Assembly: GCF_003203515.1 (NCBI RefSeq)
Contig: NZ_BGNG01000002.1
Span: 434,001-498,000, forward strand
Source: Glaciecola sp. KUL10
GTDB lineage: Bacteria; Pseudomonadota; Gammaproteobacteria; Enterobacterales; Alteromonadaceae
Direction of reading: 5' to 3'
DNA: 64,000 nucleotides
Shown here one piece after another: positions 1 to 8,497 of this stretch; the first letter of the stretch is position 1; each line of letters starts with the position of its first letter. Both the position numbers and the translations under genes were made by a program. The notes below the pieces were generated by a model. It worked only from the letters and a program-made list of their open reading frames with translations, did no database searches and was not told the DNA's origin.

Positions 1-1349
1 CAACTCTCACCGATGAATCCTCGAACACCAAGGTTAAGTTGCCAAATGTCAGAATCAAAACGCTCTGTTCTAGGGCCTAATTCTAGTGTTCGACGTCTTA
101 ACCTAACGTTAATTGAGTCTTCACTATCAACCACGCCATTGGCGTTGGTATCGGTCCAACTGCCACCATTAACTAGTGAACCATCATTAACTGCGCTATT
201 TGCTCCATCGAGGATCCAAGATAGCGCTTGGTCACTAATAAATGGGTTGTACAACGGCAAAGTAAATTGAGCCCCAAATGTACCTGATGGTGCAACCTGT
301 TGATCAACTGAGCTATTTGAATAGTTAAACGAACCATAAACTTCCGCATAATCATTAATAATATAGTTTACGATAGCCGTCGCAGAGTAGCGCTGTGCAG
401 GTGTTTGGTAAAAATTAAACGGGTTGAAATTAAATCGACTACACTGCTCATCTAACGTGCGGTCATCTCTAAATTGCCCACTAACACCGGTTCCGATCAA
501 TTCAAAGCGGGTAGGGATTGCAGTTGTAGAACCACTGCCATTTACAAAGTCTACTACATTTGGTCCGCCGCAGCCTGCAACTGGTTCAGCGGGTGCTTGC
601 CCGGCTAAAAACTCAGCGTAGCCTGCACCTGTATTTGAATTGATGCCTAATTGCCCAAGTGGTCGCTGGCCTAATCTAATTGCTTCACGCTCGAACCAAC
701 CGATTGAAACAACTGCATTGCCTTTGTCTTCGGCAAAGTTTCCACCGATGGTAAGCGACATACTGTCTTGGTCACCATCTGATTCATCTGTTTGTGAGTG
801 ATTGGCACTAAATTCAACGCCCTCAAAGTCTTTTTTAAGGATGACGTTGACTGCTCCTGCTACCGCATCAGAGCCATAAACCGCAGATGCACCACCGGTC
901 ACCACGTCTATTCTTTCAATTAAAGCGGTTGGAATATTTGTGGTATCCACTTGGCCATTAAAATTAAACGGCACCATGCGCTTTCCATCTAAAAGAACAA
1001 GGTTACGTTGAGCGCCTAATCCTCTTAGATCAATTGTTGCAGCACCTGCTGTGCCATTGTTTGCATTACTGCCATCTGCGGGAATGGTCGCTGGGAGTGC
1101 CCTAAGTACTCTTTCAAATTCTGGGGTCCCCGCAAATTCAATGGCTTCTTCGCCGATTGAAATTATCGGACTGGTCGATTCAACGCCTGGCTCGCGAATA
1201 CGACTACCCGTGACGGATATTTTTTCAACCTGTTTGACGCCGTCAGGTTCACCTTGTTGTGCTGCGTTTGCGGTTGTAGATAACGCACTTGTTCCGGCAA
1301 TCGCTAAAGCGAGACTGACAGCAAGCGATAGATTAGACTTTTTATACAT
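1..1349 (-). CDS. TonB-dependent receptor, N-terminal part (runs off window)
   Basis: Outer-membrane TonB-dependent receptor; only about the first 449 codons are inside the window and the C-terminal barrel lies to the left. Translation from the ATG at 1349-1347 gives a Sec signal peptide (MYKKSNLSLAVSL..., ending around ANA-AQ), then a short stretch ending in KISVTGSRI, which is the usual entry to the plug domain. The plug shows DLRGLGAQRNLVLLDGKR, IERIDVVTGGASAVYGSDAVAGAVNVI, then barrel strands. The GSRI and YGSDAVAGAVN signatures are typical of the large receptor group that takes up peptides, sugars or other substrates in Alteromonadales and Xanthomonadales. The substrate cannot be told. 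No partner gene is visible on the left; the divergent neighbour is a LytS-type kinase. Confidence 0.93.
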   Translation of the reverse strand, partial: MYKKSNLSLAVSLALAIAGTSALSTTANAAQQGEPDGVKQVEKISVTGSRIREPGVESTSPIISIGEEAIEFAGTPEFERVLRALPATIPADGSNANNGTAGAATIDLRGLGAQRNLVLLDGKRMVPFNFNGQVDTTNIPTALIERIDVVTGGASAVYGSDAVAGAVNVILKKDFEGVEFSANHSQTDESDGDQDSMSLTIGGNFAEDKGNAVVSIGWFEREAIRLGQRPLGQLGINSNTGAGYAEFLAGQAPAEPVAGCGGPNVVDFVNGSGSTTAIPTRFELIGTGVSGQFRDDRTLDEQCSRFNFNPFNFYQTPAQRYSATAIVNYIINDYAEVYGSFNYSNSSVDQQVAPSGTFGAQFTLPLYNPFISDQALSWILDGANSAVNDGSLVNGGSWTDTNANGVVDSEDSINVRLRRRTLELGPRTERFDSDIWQLNLGVRGFIGES

Positions 1350-1718
1350 ATAATTCTCCCTTTCTCATCCTTTGCTCCGAGGGTAAAGATGAGCTGTGTT
1401 GAGGCTTGTTTTAACTTGTGTTCATCGCAACGTTATGTCGTAAAGTCCTTTGTCACTAGAGTGATTACTTAAGCAGCCGTGATTATGTGATGACTTGGGG
1501 GGACTCAGTGTTAAGCGGGGAGAACTTTTTTCTAAACATGGGGCATCATGAGTATTGGATAGTTGATTCGCTATAACAGGTGCCCATTTAGCCCAATAAT
1601 TTATAAATACTTTGTTACCAAATGCAGGTTTGGTGTTACGAATGCTTACTTTTTTTAGGTGGATTTATCATCAAAATAAGCGTATTTTGAAATCATACAA
1701 GGACGAAAAAGCAGAACT
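1350..1718. other. Divergent intergenic region, TonB receptor / LytS kinase
   Basis: This 369-base gap must hold the promoters of the leftward receptor and the rightward kinase. I see a GGGAGAA-type ribosome site just upstream of the receptor ATG (about 1352-1360 read leftwards). I see no convincing operator, hairpin or RNA gene. A 27-codon frame at 1389 was considered and rejected. Confidence 0.5.
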
Positions 1719-2801
1719 ATGCTTCACGATAAGACTCAATCATTGCGATATTTTTGGTTTACCAATACGCTGTTTTGGTTGGCCGTTTTGGGCGTAATGA
1801 CGCATGTTCAATATACTGCGATTTTCGAGACAGAATATCGTTTGACCTGGGTTCAAACTTGGCTGCGCTTGAGTCCTTGGTATCTTTCGTGGATCCCGTT
1901 AACCAGCGCTATTTTCAGTTTAGTCCGTTATTGCGACAAGCAGCAATTTTCAAAGATACGAAGTGCGCTGCATTATTTTGCGGCCTGTGTATTGCTCTTA
2001 CCTTTATATTGGTTATTTGCAACGGCAGTGCGACAGTATATCCGCGATCTGCCATACAGCCAGTTACTCACAGATCTGGTTGATATTGTAATGAGCAGTG
2101 CCCAATTAGATCTTATTATTTTTGCTGCAGTGCTCGCATTGGCACTTGCATTGCGCTTTTATCACAATGCAATAAGCAAAAGTGTTGAGTTAAAGCGTTT
2201 ACAAGGTGCTTTTGCGCAAGAGCAACTCAAAGCGCTTCGTTCTCAACTTAACCCTCATTTTTTATTCAATACTCTCAATACCATTGCAAGTTTGATAAGA
2301 CTTAAGCAACAAGAGCAGGCTATTTTTGCCCTCTCTCAACTCAGTAGTATGCTTAGGCAGGTATTAGAAAGTAAAAATGACCAAGACGTAAAAGTGAAAG
2401 ACGAGGTTGCTTTCATTCAAAGCTACATCGAGATTCAAAAGCTTAGGTTCAGAGATAAATTGCAAACGAGTATGCAAATTAATGATGATTGTTTGGAACT
2501 AGAGATACCAAATATGCTGCTTCAACCTTTGGTTGAAAATGCTATTCAGCATGGCTCACAACTTGAGTCTAACAATAATCCAGTCAATATCGAGATTTTT
2601 AAACAACACAACATACTCAATATTGTAATGATAAACAAAGTCGCCCAAGTGTCAGATCACAAAGGCTTTGGTATTGGCATTAAAAACACACGCGCAAGAC
2701 TTGAGCGACTATACGGTGATTTTAAACTTGAACTTGATGAGTTAAATAATGAGCTATTTCAAACCACACTTAAACTTCCAATAGGAGGCCGATGTGCTTA
2801 A
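1719..2801 (+). CDS. LytS/AlgZ-type sensor histidine kinase
   Basis: Inner-membrane sensor kinase of the LytS/YehU/AlgZ type, expected to phosphorylate the regulator encoded next to it. The first ~150 residues contain four hydrophobic segments (about 12-30, 55-70, 85-105 and 128-147) and no recognisable extracellular sensor domain. The His_kinase domain follows, with QLNPHFLFNTLN around the phospho-acceptor His180. The C-terminal ATPase domain shows LLQPLVENAIQHG (N box) and a GFGIGIKNTRARL glycine motif. The length of 360 aa is normal for the family. The stop overlaps the regulator start by 8 bases, so the two are translationally coupled. The signal sensed is unknown. Confidence 0.92.
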   Translation: MLHDKTQSLRYFWFTNTLFWLAVLGVMTHVQYTAIFETEYRLTWVQTWLRLSPWYLSWIPLTSAIFSLVRYCDKQQFSKIRSALHYFAACVLLLPLYWLFATAVRQYIRDLPYSQLLTDLVDIVMSSAQLDLIIFAAVLALALALRFYHNAISKSVELKRLQGAFAQEQLKALRSQLNPHFLFNTLNTIASLIRLKQQEQAIFALSQLSSMLRQVLESKNDQDVKVKDEVAFIQSYIEIQKLRFRDKLQTSMQINDDCLELEIPNMLLQPLVENAIQHGSQLESNNNPVNIEIFKQHNILNIVMINKVAQVSDHKGFGIGIKNTRARLERLYGDFKLELDELNNELFQTTLKLPIGGRCA

Positions 2802-3546
2802 TGTTCTTATTGCAGACGATGAAAACCTTGCACGAGAATCTGTAAAACTACTCCTTGAGGACATTCCATATATAAGTGATATCTTTGAAGCTAATGACGG
2901 TCATCAGGCATTGCAGAAAGCGATCGAATATCAGCCTGATATTGTTGTTTTGGATGTGGAAATGCCTGGCATCTCAGGTGTTGATGTCGCTCGTCATTTA
3001 CCCAAAAAGTGCGTTGTGATTTTCGCAACAGCTTATAACAACTATGCAATTGAAGCCTTTGAACTCAATGCAATTGATTATGTGTTAAAGCCGTTTGAAG
3101 ACACCCGTTTCTTAGCTTCCTTTCAACGAGCGGTTCAACGTTGCCAAGAAAAGGAAGCGTATAATCCTAGGTTACAAGAAGCATTGTCACAACTAACTTC
3201 AAGAAACGCCGACGTTCATAAAAAGCGTTTGGTGGTCAAAGATCCAGGCCGAATAAGGCTAATCGATGTGGATTGTATTCAGTATATTGCTGGTGCGGGT
3301 AATTACGCAGAGTTACATTTAGAAGATGGGCGCACCGTTTTGCATCGCGAAACCCTTTGCGAATTAGAGCGACAACTCAACCCAGATGATTTTGTGAGGA
3401 TTCATCGGTCTACCATTGCCAAGCGAAAAAGCATAGTCGAGCTTAGGCCTAATGATAAAGGGGATTACTTGGTCATGCTCGAAAATGGTGACACGCTTAC
3501 ACTGTCTAGAAGAAACCGCGATAAACTAGAAGAGTTAATGCAATAA
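2794..3546 (+). CDS. LytTR-family response regulator
   Basis: DNA-binding response regulator partner of the upstream LytS-type kinase. The receiver domain (residues 1-120) has DD at 8-9, phospho-acceptor Asp54 in VVLDVEMPG, the T of FATAYNNYA and Lys in YVLKPF. The C-terminal LytTR domain (about 145-250) shows the family pattern of RIRLIDVDCIQYIAGAGNY, DFVRIHRSTI and LTLSRRNRDKL. The start is GTG at 2794, set by AGGAGG at 2782-2787 six bases upstream; the nearby ATG at 2792 is in another frame. LytTR regulators often control cell-envelope, autolysis or export genes. No target is obvious here, although the adjacent TonB receptor is a possibility. Confidence 0.93.
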   Translation: MLNVLIADDENLARESVKLLLEDIPYISDIFEANDGHQALQKAIEYQPDIVVLDVEMPGISGVDVARHLPKKCVVIFATAYNNYAIEAFELNAIDYVLKPFEDTRFLASFQRAVQRCQEKEAYNPRLQEALSQLTSRNADVHKKRLVVKDPGRIRLIDVDCIQYIAGAGNYAELHLEDGRTVLHRETLCELERQLNPDDFVRIHRSTIAKRKSIVELRPNDKGDYLVMLENGDTLTLSRRNRDKLEELMQ

Positions 3547-3547
3547 G

Positions 3548-3655
3548 TTAAGCTCTTTTAAACTGCCAAAATATCAGTTTTGCCAAGTAATAAAGCGCTA
3601 ACACCAAAACTATCACGCATAAGTCAAACAGCAAATAGTATTGCAATTGAGACAT
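3548..3655 (-). CDS. 35-aa single-span membrane microprotein
   Basis: A short frame of 35 codons that begins with MSQLQYYLLFD, continues through one strongly hydrophobic helix (about residues 6-29) and ends in a basic tail (FKRA). It starts three bases after the stop of the 120-aa gene. It has a strong Shine-Dalgarno AAGGA (3662-3666 read leftwards) six bases from its ATG, inside the end of that gene, so the pair should be co-translated. The perfect Fur box upstream of the first gene would then make it iron-responsive as well. I do not recognise the family. Small size means chance cannot be fully excluded, but the ribosome site, spacing and membrane character argue for a real gene. Confidence 0.6.
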   Translation of the reverse strand: MSQLQYYLLFDLCVIVLVLALYYLAKLIFWQFKRA

Positions 3656-3658
3656 GAT

Positions 3659-4021
3659 TCATCCTTTTGAATTATTTAACTGCGAGGTTTTGTCTTTGAT
3701 AAAGTACGTGGCAAGGCTTTCAAAACGTTGACACATGCTTAGGTAATTAGGTTTTTCTAATACCTCATACAACACGGGTTTCACCTGTTTGAAAATTCGG
3801 TAACTGTGATGTCTCCATTCCTGACTGAGCAAATCATCACATAAGACTTCTTCAAAGGTTTTGATCATTCGTAAATAAACGTGTTTTGCATTTTCAAAAG
3901 AGGGCGCGTTTTTGGCTTCCTCTAATGATAAGTGCACGTAACAATTGATAATTTCCTTACCATATTGCTGGTGGGGTTCTCTTATTGCACGTTCGTAGCA
4001 GTCTAGTTGATAGCAGTACAT
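3659..4021 (-). CDS. Hypothetical 120-aa protein under a Fur box
   Basis: Protein of 120 aa that I do not recognise. It has no signal peptide and no membrane segment, is rich in aromatic, Glu and Lys residues, contains four Cys scattered without a metal-binding spacing (MYCYQLDCYERA near the start), and looks all-helical. Its ATG at 4021-4019 lies 15 bases downstream of a perfect 7-1-7 Fur palindrome, so repression by iron-loaded Fur is likely. The gene is followed after three bases by a 35-aa membrane microprotein. An iron-starvation role is inferred only from this context. Confidence 0.75.
   Translation of the reverse strand: MYCYQLDCYERAIREPHQQYGKEIINCYVHLSLEEAKNAPSFENAKHVYLRMIKTFEEVLCDDLLSQEWRHHSYRIFKQVKPVLYEVLEKPNYLSMCQRFESLATYFIKDKTSQLNNSKG
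3662..3666 (-). promoter_or_regulatory. Shine-Dalgarno for the 35-aa microprotein
   Basis: AAGGA on the minus strand, six bases before the ATG at 3655. The stop codon of the upstream 120-aa gene falls between this site and the start codon, a typical coupled-translation arrangement. Confidence 0.6.
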
Positions 4022-4036
4022 TTATTTAAACCTAAA

Positions 4037-4051
4037 TGATAATGATTATCA
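4037..4051 (-). promoter_or_regulatory. Fur box (perfect 7-1-7 palindrome)
   Basis: TGATAAT-G-ATTATCA is an exact match to the 7-1-7 form of the Fur consensus, embedded in an AT-rich stretch from 4034 to 4053. It lies 15 bases upstream of the leftward 120-aa gene, so it probably overlaps its core promoter or early leader. The toxin-antitoxin genes beyond it point away, so it should serve only the 120-aa/35-aa operon. Confidence 0.88.
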
Positions 4052-4275
4052 ATAAGGTTGGTTTGCTGTGCTTGTGATGTCAAGCTTAGTGAACTGATAG
4101 TCTGAGTATCTATCGCCTATAAATATTTCCCATTATTTATTTCGTGGGTTTTTGATCTAAGCTTATTTTGTGTTTTGTGCGCTTAAGTCCAGTTTCCCAG
4201 TTCTGTTGATGCTGACTGGTCTGTATATGTTTTTGTTAAGGAAGAAAGTTAGGAAAGGTAGTCGTTTGCGTACTT

Positions 4276-4563
4276 CTACAGCCAAACATCAATATCTTGG
4301 CCACCAATAATGGCCATAATTTCAACGATACCTTGATTAATTCGGTAGTAAATTACGTCCGAGCGATGAGGGCAAGGTTTGTAGCCTGGCCGAATCTCGT
4401 CGATTGATTGATAGAGTAAAGGAGAGTCTGCGAGCTTGTTGAAAGCATCGAAGAAGCTGTAAAAGTATTCATCGGCTGAGCGCTCCCCTAACTCTTTATA
4501 TTCATACTCGTAAATTCTTCGCAAATCTTCTTTCGCTTCTTCCGTTAAGCGGTATTTGCCCAT
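4276..4563 (-). CDS. ParE/RelE-superfamily toxin
   Basis: Toxin half of a type II toxin-antitoxin pair, 95 aa. The pattern KYRLTEEAKEDLRRIYEYEYKELGERSADEYFYSFFDAF, then LADSPLLYQSIDEIRPGYKPCPHRSDVIYYRI and a hydrophobic final strand (VEIMAIIGGQDIDVWL), is that of ParE-type RelE-fold toxins. The ParE subgroup acts on DNA gyrase; whether this member does is not shown by the sequence. Its ATG directly follows the antitoxin TAA with no gap, so the pair is co-translated with the antitoxin first. Confidence 0.87.
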   Translation of the reverse strand: MGKYRLTEEAKEDLRRIYEYEYKELGERSADEYFYSFFDAFNKLADSPLLYQSIDEIRPGYKPCPHRSDVIYYRINQGIVEIMAIIGGQDIDVWL

Positions 4564-4794
4564 TTACTTTTGTAGGTCCGCTTTGAACTCAGCAAGCATT
4601 TCATCTGCTGACTGAGTAACGAAGTTGCTGTTTTCTGCTTTTGACAACTTTTGATTTATATACTCAGCTCGCCTTGCACGCCGGATTAAATCATTAATCA
4701 ATTCACTTTTATTTGCATAGTCCCCGAGTTTATCTACATGTGCGTTAAGCCAACTGTTATTGCTTTCTGTCAATGTAACACTTTGTCTAGGCAT
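4564..4794 (-). CDS. ParD-like antitoxin
   Basis: Antitoxin of 76 aa for the adjoining ParE-like toxin. The N-terminus MPRQSVTLTESNNSWLNAHV, followed by DYANKSELINDLIRRARR, is the ribbon-helix-helix DNA-binding half seen in ParD/CC2985 proteins, and the charged C-terminus would wrap the toxin. I place the start at ATG 4794 rather than the GTG four codons earlier, because GGAG at 4804-4801 sits six bases before this ATG. Autoregulation of the operon is expected for the family; I see no clear operator repeat in the short upstream gap. Confidence 0.87.
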   Translation of the reverse strand: MPRQSVTLTESNNSWLNAHVDKLGDYANKSELINDLIRRARRAEYINQKLSKAENSNFVTQSADEMLAEFKADLQK

Positions 4795-4800
4795 GTTATT

Positions 4801-4804
4801 CTCC
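4801..4804 (-). promoter_or_regulatory. Shine-Dalgarno that fixes the antitoxin start
   Basis: GGAG on the minus strand, six bases before ATG 4794. It overlaps the alternative in-frame GTG at 4806-4804, which therefore is unlikely to be used. Confidence 0.6.
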
Positions 4805-4862
4805 ACTTGTATCTGGTGCGATATTACACCAGCAGTGCCATAATCGCAATTTGTACCCTTCT

Positions 4863-4906
4863 CGAAAAAAAAGAGATCTATGGTGTGATAACCATAGACC
4901 TCTTTT
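4863..4906 (-). terminator. Rho-independent terminator after gorA
   Basis: Sixteen-base inverted repeat with one mismatch (4869-4884 against 4891-4906, six-base loop). Read leftwards, the stem AGGTCTATGGT...ACCATAGATCTC is followed by a run of eight T. It ends glutathione reductase transcription before the toxin-antitoxin operon. Confidence 0.88.
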
Positions 4907-4940
4907 GAGATTGCATTTATTTACTATGTTTAACTTATAC

Positions 4941-6287
4941 CTACATCGTCACAAACTCTTCCCCACTCGTCGGATGAATTGCCACGCAAGCATCAAAATC
5001 AGCTTTTGTCGCGCCCATTTTAATGGCAACACCAAAGCCTTGAAGAATTTCGTCCATTCCAAAACCAATGCCATGCAAGCCAACCACTTTTTCGTCAGGT
5101 CCAGCGCAAATGAGCTTCATTTTAGTAGCTTGGCGGTGTTGAGTGACCGCAGTGTACATGGCTGCAAAGCTTGAGTTATAGACTTTGATATTATCTTCGC
5201 CGTATTGCTCAATCGCTTCTTTTTCGGTTAGGCCCATTGTACCTATTGCTGGGTGGCTAAACACAACCGTTGGTACAAGATCATAATCCATGTGGGCGTC
5301 TGTTTTGCCATTGAATAAGCGTTCAGATAATTGACGACCTGCTTTAACTGCAACAGGTGTTAGGTCTATTTTGCCGATGTTATCGCCCACTGCGTAAATA
5401 CCCTCTGCGGTGGTGTTTTGATACTTATCAACTTTGATATATCCACGTTTGTCTAGTTCGACGTCTGTGTTTTCTAGGTTAATCTTGTCAGTTGCTGGCT
5501 CTCGGCCAATTGCCCATACCAAGGCGTCGCATTCGATTGAGTGCTTTGTGTTTAAGCTGACTTTAAGTGAACCATCGGCTTGTTTTTCAATCGCGGTTAC
5601 TTCGGTAAATGGGTGCAGTGTTGGGCCGTCTTCAGCCATGATCTCAACGAGCGTGTCAGATAGCATATCGTCGAAGTTGCGAAGTGGTTTTTCGCGGCGC
5701 ACCAATAAGTGCGTTTCTGAACCCAGTGAGTGCATCACACCCGCTAGTTCGACACCAATATAGCCAGCACCGACCACAACAACGCGCTTGGGTTGTTCTT
5801 TTAAGTCAAAAAATTCATCCGAATTAATGCCTAAATCTGCGCCTGGCACGGGGGGCTTTATTGGGCGACCGCCTGTGGCGATGGTGATGTGATCTGCGGT
5901 ATAGATTTCGCCGTCAACATCAATCGTTTTGTTATCAATAAATTTGGCAAAGCCTTTAATTAAGGTAACGCCGTTATTGCCTAAAACGCGGTCGTAAGAA
6001 GCGTGAATTCGGTCAATATATGCTGTGCGACTTTCAACAAGCTTTTCCCAGCTAAATTGATTTACCGTCACATCAAATCCATAGTCAGGTGCATAGCGAT
6101 GAATGGCTTCGGCAACTTGTGCGCCAAACCACATGGCTTTTTTTGGAACACAGCCAACATTGACGCAGGTGCCGCCAATGTCTTTCGCTTCAATAATTGC
6201 GGCTTTTTGGCCGTAACGAGATGCGCGATTAGCTGATGCAATTCCACCGCTGCCGCCGCCAATACAGATATAATCAAAATGTTTCAT
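4941..6287 (-). CDS. gorA: Glutathione-disulfide reductase
   Basis: Cytosolic flavoprotein that reduces glutathione disulfide with NADPH. The 448-aa length is standard. Visible landmarks are the FAD-binding GGGSGG at 10-15, redox-active Cys41/Cys46 in [13 protein letters not shown], the NADPH-binding [12 protein letters not shown] with downstream arginines ([10 protein letters not shown]), the second FAD motif GIYAVGDN, and the C-terminal active-site His (about 438) in IHPTSGEE. The gene is monocistronic, closed by a strong terminator, and diverges from prlC. Confidence 0.97.
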   Translation of the reverse strand: MKHFDYICIGGGSGGIASANRASRYGQKAAIIEAKDIGGTCVNVGCVPKKAMWFGAQVAEAIHRYAPDYGFDVTVNQFSWEKLVESRTAYIDRIHASYDRVLGNNGVTLIKGFAKFIDNKTIDVDGEIYTADHITIATGGRPIKPPVPGADLGINSDEFFDLKEQPKRVVVVGAGYIGVELAGVMHSLGSETHLLVRREKPLRNFDDMLSDTLVEIMAEDGPTLHPFTEVTAIEKQADGSLKVSLNTKHSIECDALVWAIGREPATDKINLENTDVELDKRGYIKVDKYQNTTAEGIYAVGDNIGKIDLTPVAVKAGRQLSERLFNGKTDAHMDYDLVPTVVFSHPAIGTMGLTEKEAIEQYGEDNIKVYNSSFAAMYTAVTQHRQATKMKLICAGPDEKVVGLHGIGFGMDEILQGFGVAIKMGATKADFDACVAIHPTSGEEFVTM

Positions 6288-6463
6288 TTGCTTCCTAAAG
6301 TCGTCATTAATGTGCTTGGGAAAATAGCCTATCCCTTAAATATGCCTACTAGACCGTATTTATCAAGTTTTCATTCAGTTTTTATTTCAAATCAAGCCGT
6401 AAAGACTTGTGATCTTATCGACGATCCCCACCTAATAAATAAGCAAAAAGTTAGGAATAAAAA

Positions 6464-8497
6464 ATGAGTTCAGCTATCGAACAAGTCGACGGACTTCCGT
6501 TGTTTTCACAAATTACCCCCGAACAAATCGTCCCTGCTATCAAAGGCGCGATTGAGACCTGTAAGCAGGCTATTAACCGAGTAGTCGCGTCTGGCGATGC
6601 CAACTATGCGGGTTTGGTTGAAGTTTTGGAAGATAGCGATGATCGACTCAGTAAAATATGGTCGCCTGTTGGGCATATGAATTCGGTGATTAGTTCGGAT
6701 GAATTGCGAGAAGCTCATGATGCTTGTTTACCTTTACTATCCGAATATTCAACGTGGGTTGGGCAGCATCAAGGCTTGTTTAAACTTTATGAAAAGTTAT
6801 TAAACAGCGATGAATTTTCAACGCTTGATACAGCTCAGCAAAAAGTGGTGAGCAACGCAGTACGTGACTTCTCTTTATCTGGGGTTGGATTAGAAGACGC
6901 CAAAAAAGAACGATATGCGCAAATTAAAAGCCGATTGTCAGAGCTGTCCTCTAGTTTCAGTAATAATGTGATGGATGCCACCATGGCGTGGAGCAAACTT
7001 GTGACCGACGAAGCTGAGTTGGCGGGGCTACCTGATTCTGCCAAAGCGGCAGCCAAGCAAGCCGCTCAACAAAAAGAACAAGAAGGGTGGCTATTTACCC
7101 TCGATATTCCTAGCTATTTACCCGTAATGATGTATGCAGATAAGCGTGAATTACGCGAAGAAATGTATACTGCGTTTGCTACCAAAGCGTCTGATCAGGG
7201 GCCCAATGCAGGTGAGTTTGATAACGCCGCTTATATCGATGAGATGCTCACACTTAAACAAGAGCTTGCTTCGTTATTGGGCTTTAATCACTATGCTGAT
7301 TTATCGCTGGCAACTAAAATGGCGCAAACGCCTGAGCAAGTCATCGGCTTCTTAACAGACTTAGCGGCCAAGTCAAAGCCGCAAGCTGAAAAAGAGCTTC
7401 AAGCGGTCAAAGACTTTGCCCGTGAGCAATATGGGGCGAGTGATTTGCAAGCTTGGGATTACACGTATTACGGTGAAAAACTCAAACAACAGACATTTGC
7501 AATTTCAGATGAAGAGTTACGCCCTTACTTCCCGGAATCAAAAGTCGTTAGTGGTCTGTTCGAAGTGGTTTCTCGTCTATACGGACTGACTATTAAGCAA
7601 AACGAAAGCGCAGATGTGTATCACAAAGACGTTAAGTTTTACGAGATCTATGACAAAGACAATGCCCATCGCGGATCATTTTATCTTGATTTGTACGCAC
7701 GTGAGAAAAAGCGAGGCGGTGCATGGATGGATGAATGCCGAGTACGCAGAGTCAAGGCTAATGGTGAATTACAACTCCCTGTCGCTTATCTAACCTGTAA
7801 CTTTAACGGTCCGGTCGACGGCAAGCCGGCACTGTTTACTCATAACGAAGTCGTGACTTTATTCCATGAGTTTGGACACGGTATTCACCATATGCTGACC
7901 AAAATATCTGCTGGTGGTGTGTCTGGTATAAATGGCGTGGCGTGGGATGCGGTTGAACTTCCGAGCCAGTTTTTAGAAAACTGGTGCTGGCAACCAGAGG
8001 CCTTGAGCTTTATCTCAGGTCACTATGAAACAGGTGAGGCCTTACCTCAAAGCATGCTTGATAAAATGCTAGCGGCGAAGAATTACCAATCAGCTATGCA
8101 AATGGTCAGGCAGTTAGAATTCTCTATGTTTGATTTTGTATTACATATGCAAACTGATAATAGTCTGTCGGTTCAACAAGTGTTAGATGGGGTAAGAAAA
8201 GAAGTCGCCGTTGTGATGCCGCCCAAATTCAATAAATTCCAAAATAGTTTCGGTCATATCTTTGCAGGTGGCTATGCTGCGGGATATTACAGTTATAAAT
8301 GGGCTGAAGTCTTGTCATCAGATGCCTTTGAGCGTTTTGAAGAAGAAGGAATATTCAACGAGTCAACGGGTAAAGACTTCTTGAACAATATTCTTGAAAT
8401 GGGCGGTTCTAAAGAGCCTATGGAGCTTTTCGTTGCGTTCAGAGGACGCGAGCCCAAAGTCGATGCCTTACTTAGACATTCAGGTATTGCTGCGTGA
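6464..8497 (+). CDS. prlC: Oligopeptidase A (M3 zinc metallopeptidase)
   Basis: Cytosolic oligopeptidase that degrades short peptides, including cleaved signal peptides, and belongs to the thimet oligopeptidase (M3) family. The 677-aa length matches E. coli PrlC. The zinc site is FHEFGHGIHHML around residues 465-476 (HExxH), followed by the third-ligand region GVSGINGVAWDAVELPSQFLENW. The divergent arrangement with gorA (gor-prlC) is shared with many gammaproteobacteria. The stop overlaps the next gene by four bases. Confidence 0.97.
   Translation: MSSAIEQVDGLPLFSQITPEQIVPAIKGAIETCKQAINRVVASGDANYAGLVEVLEDSDDRLSKIWSPVGHMNSVISSDELREAHDACLPLLSEYSTWVGQHQGLFKLYEKLLNSDEFSTLDTAQQKVVSNAVRDFSLSGVGLEDAKKERYAQIKSRLSELSSSFSNNVMDATMAWSKLVTDEAELAGLPDSAKAAAKQAAQQKEQEGWLFTLDIPSYLPVMMYADKRELREEMYTAFATKASDQGPNAGEFDNAAYIDEMLTLKQELASLLGFNHYADLSLATKMAQTPEQVIGFLTDLAAKSKPQAEKELQAVKDFAREQYGASDLQAWDYTYYGEKLKQQTFAISDEELRPYFPESKVVSGLFEVVSRLYGLTIKQNESADVYHKDVKFYEIYDKDNAHRGSFYLDLYAREKKRGGAWMDECRVRRVKANGELQLPVAYLTCNFNGPVDGKPALFTHNEVVTLFHEFGHGIHHMLTKISAGGVSGINGVAWDAVELPSQFLENWCWQPEALSFISGHYETGEALPQSMLDKMLAAKNYQSAMQMVRQLEFSMFDFVLHMQTDNSLSVQQVLDGVRKEVAVVMPPKFNKFQNSFGHIFAGGYAAGYYSYKWAEVLSSDAFERFEEEGIFNESTGKDFLNNILEMGGSKEPMELFVAFRGREPKVDALLRHSGIAA

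Noticed and set aside
1389..1472. 27-codon frame preceded by GAGGG
   Set aside because: It lies in the TonB receptor/LytS divergent promoter region, has no recognisable composition, and the purine run is more likely chance.
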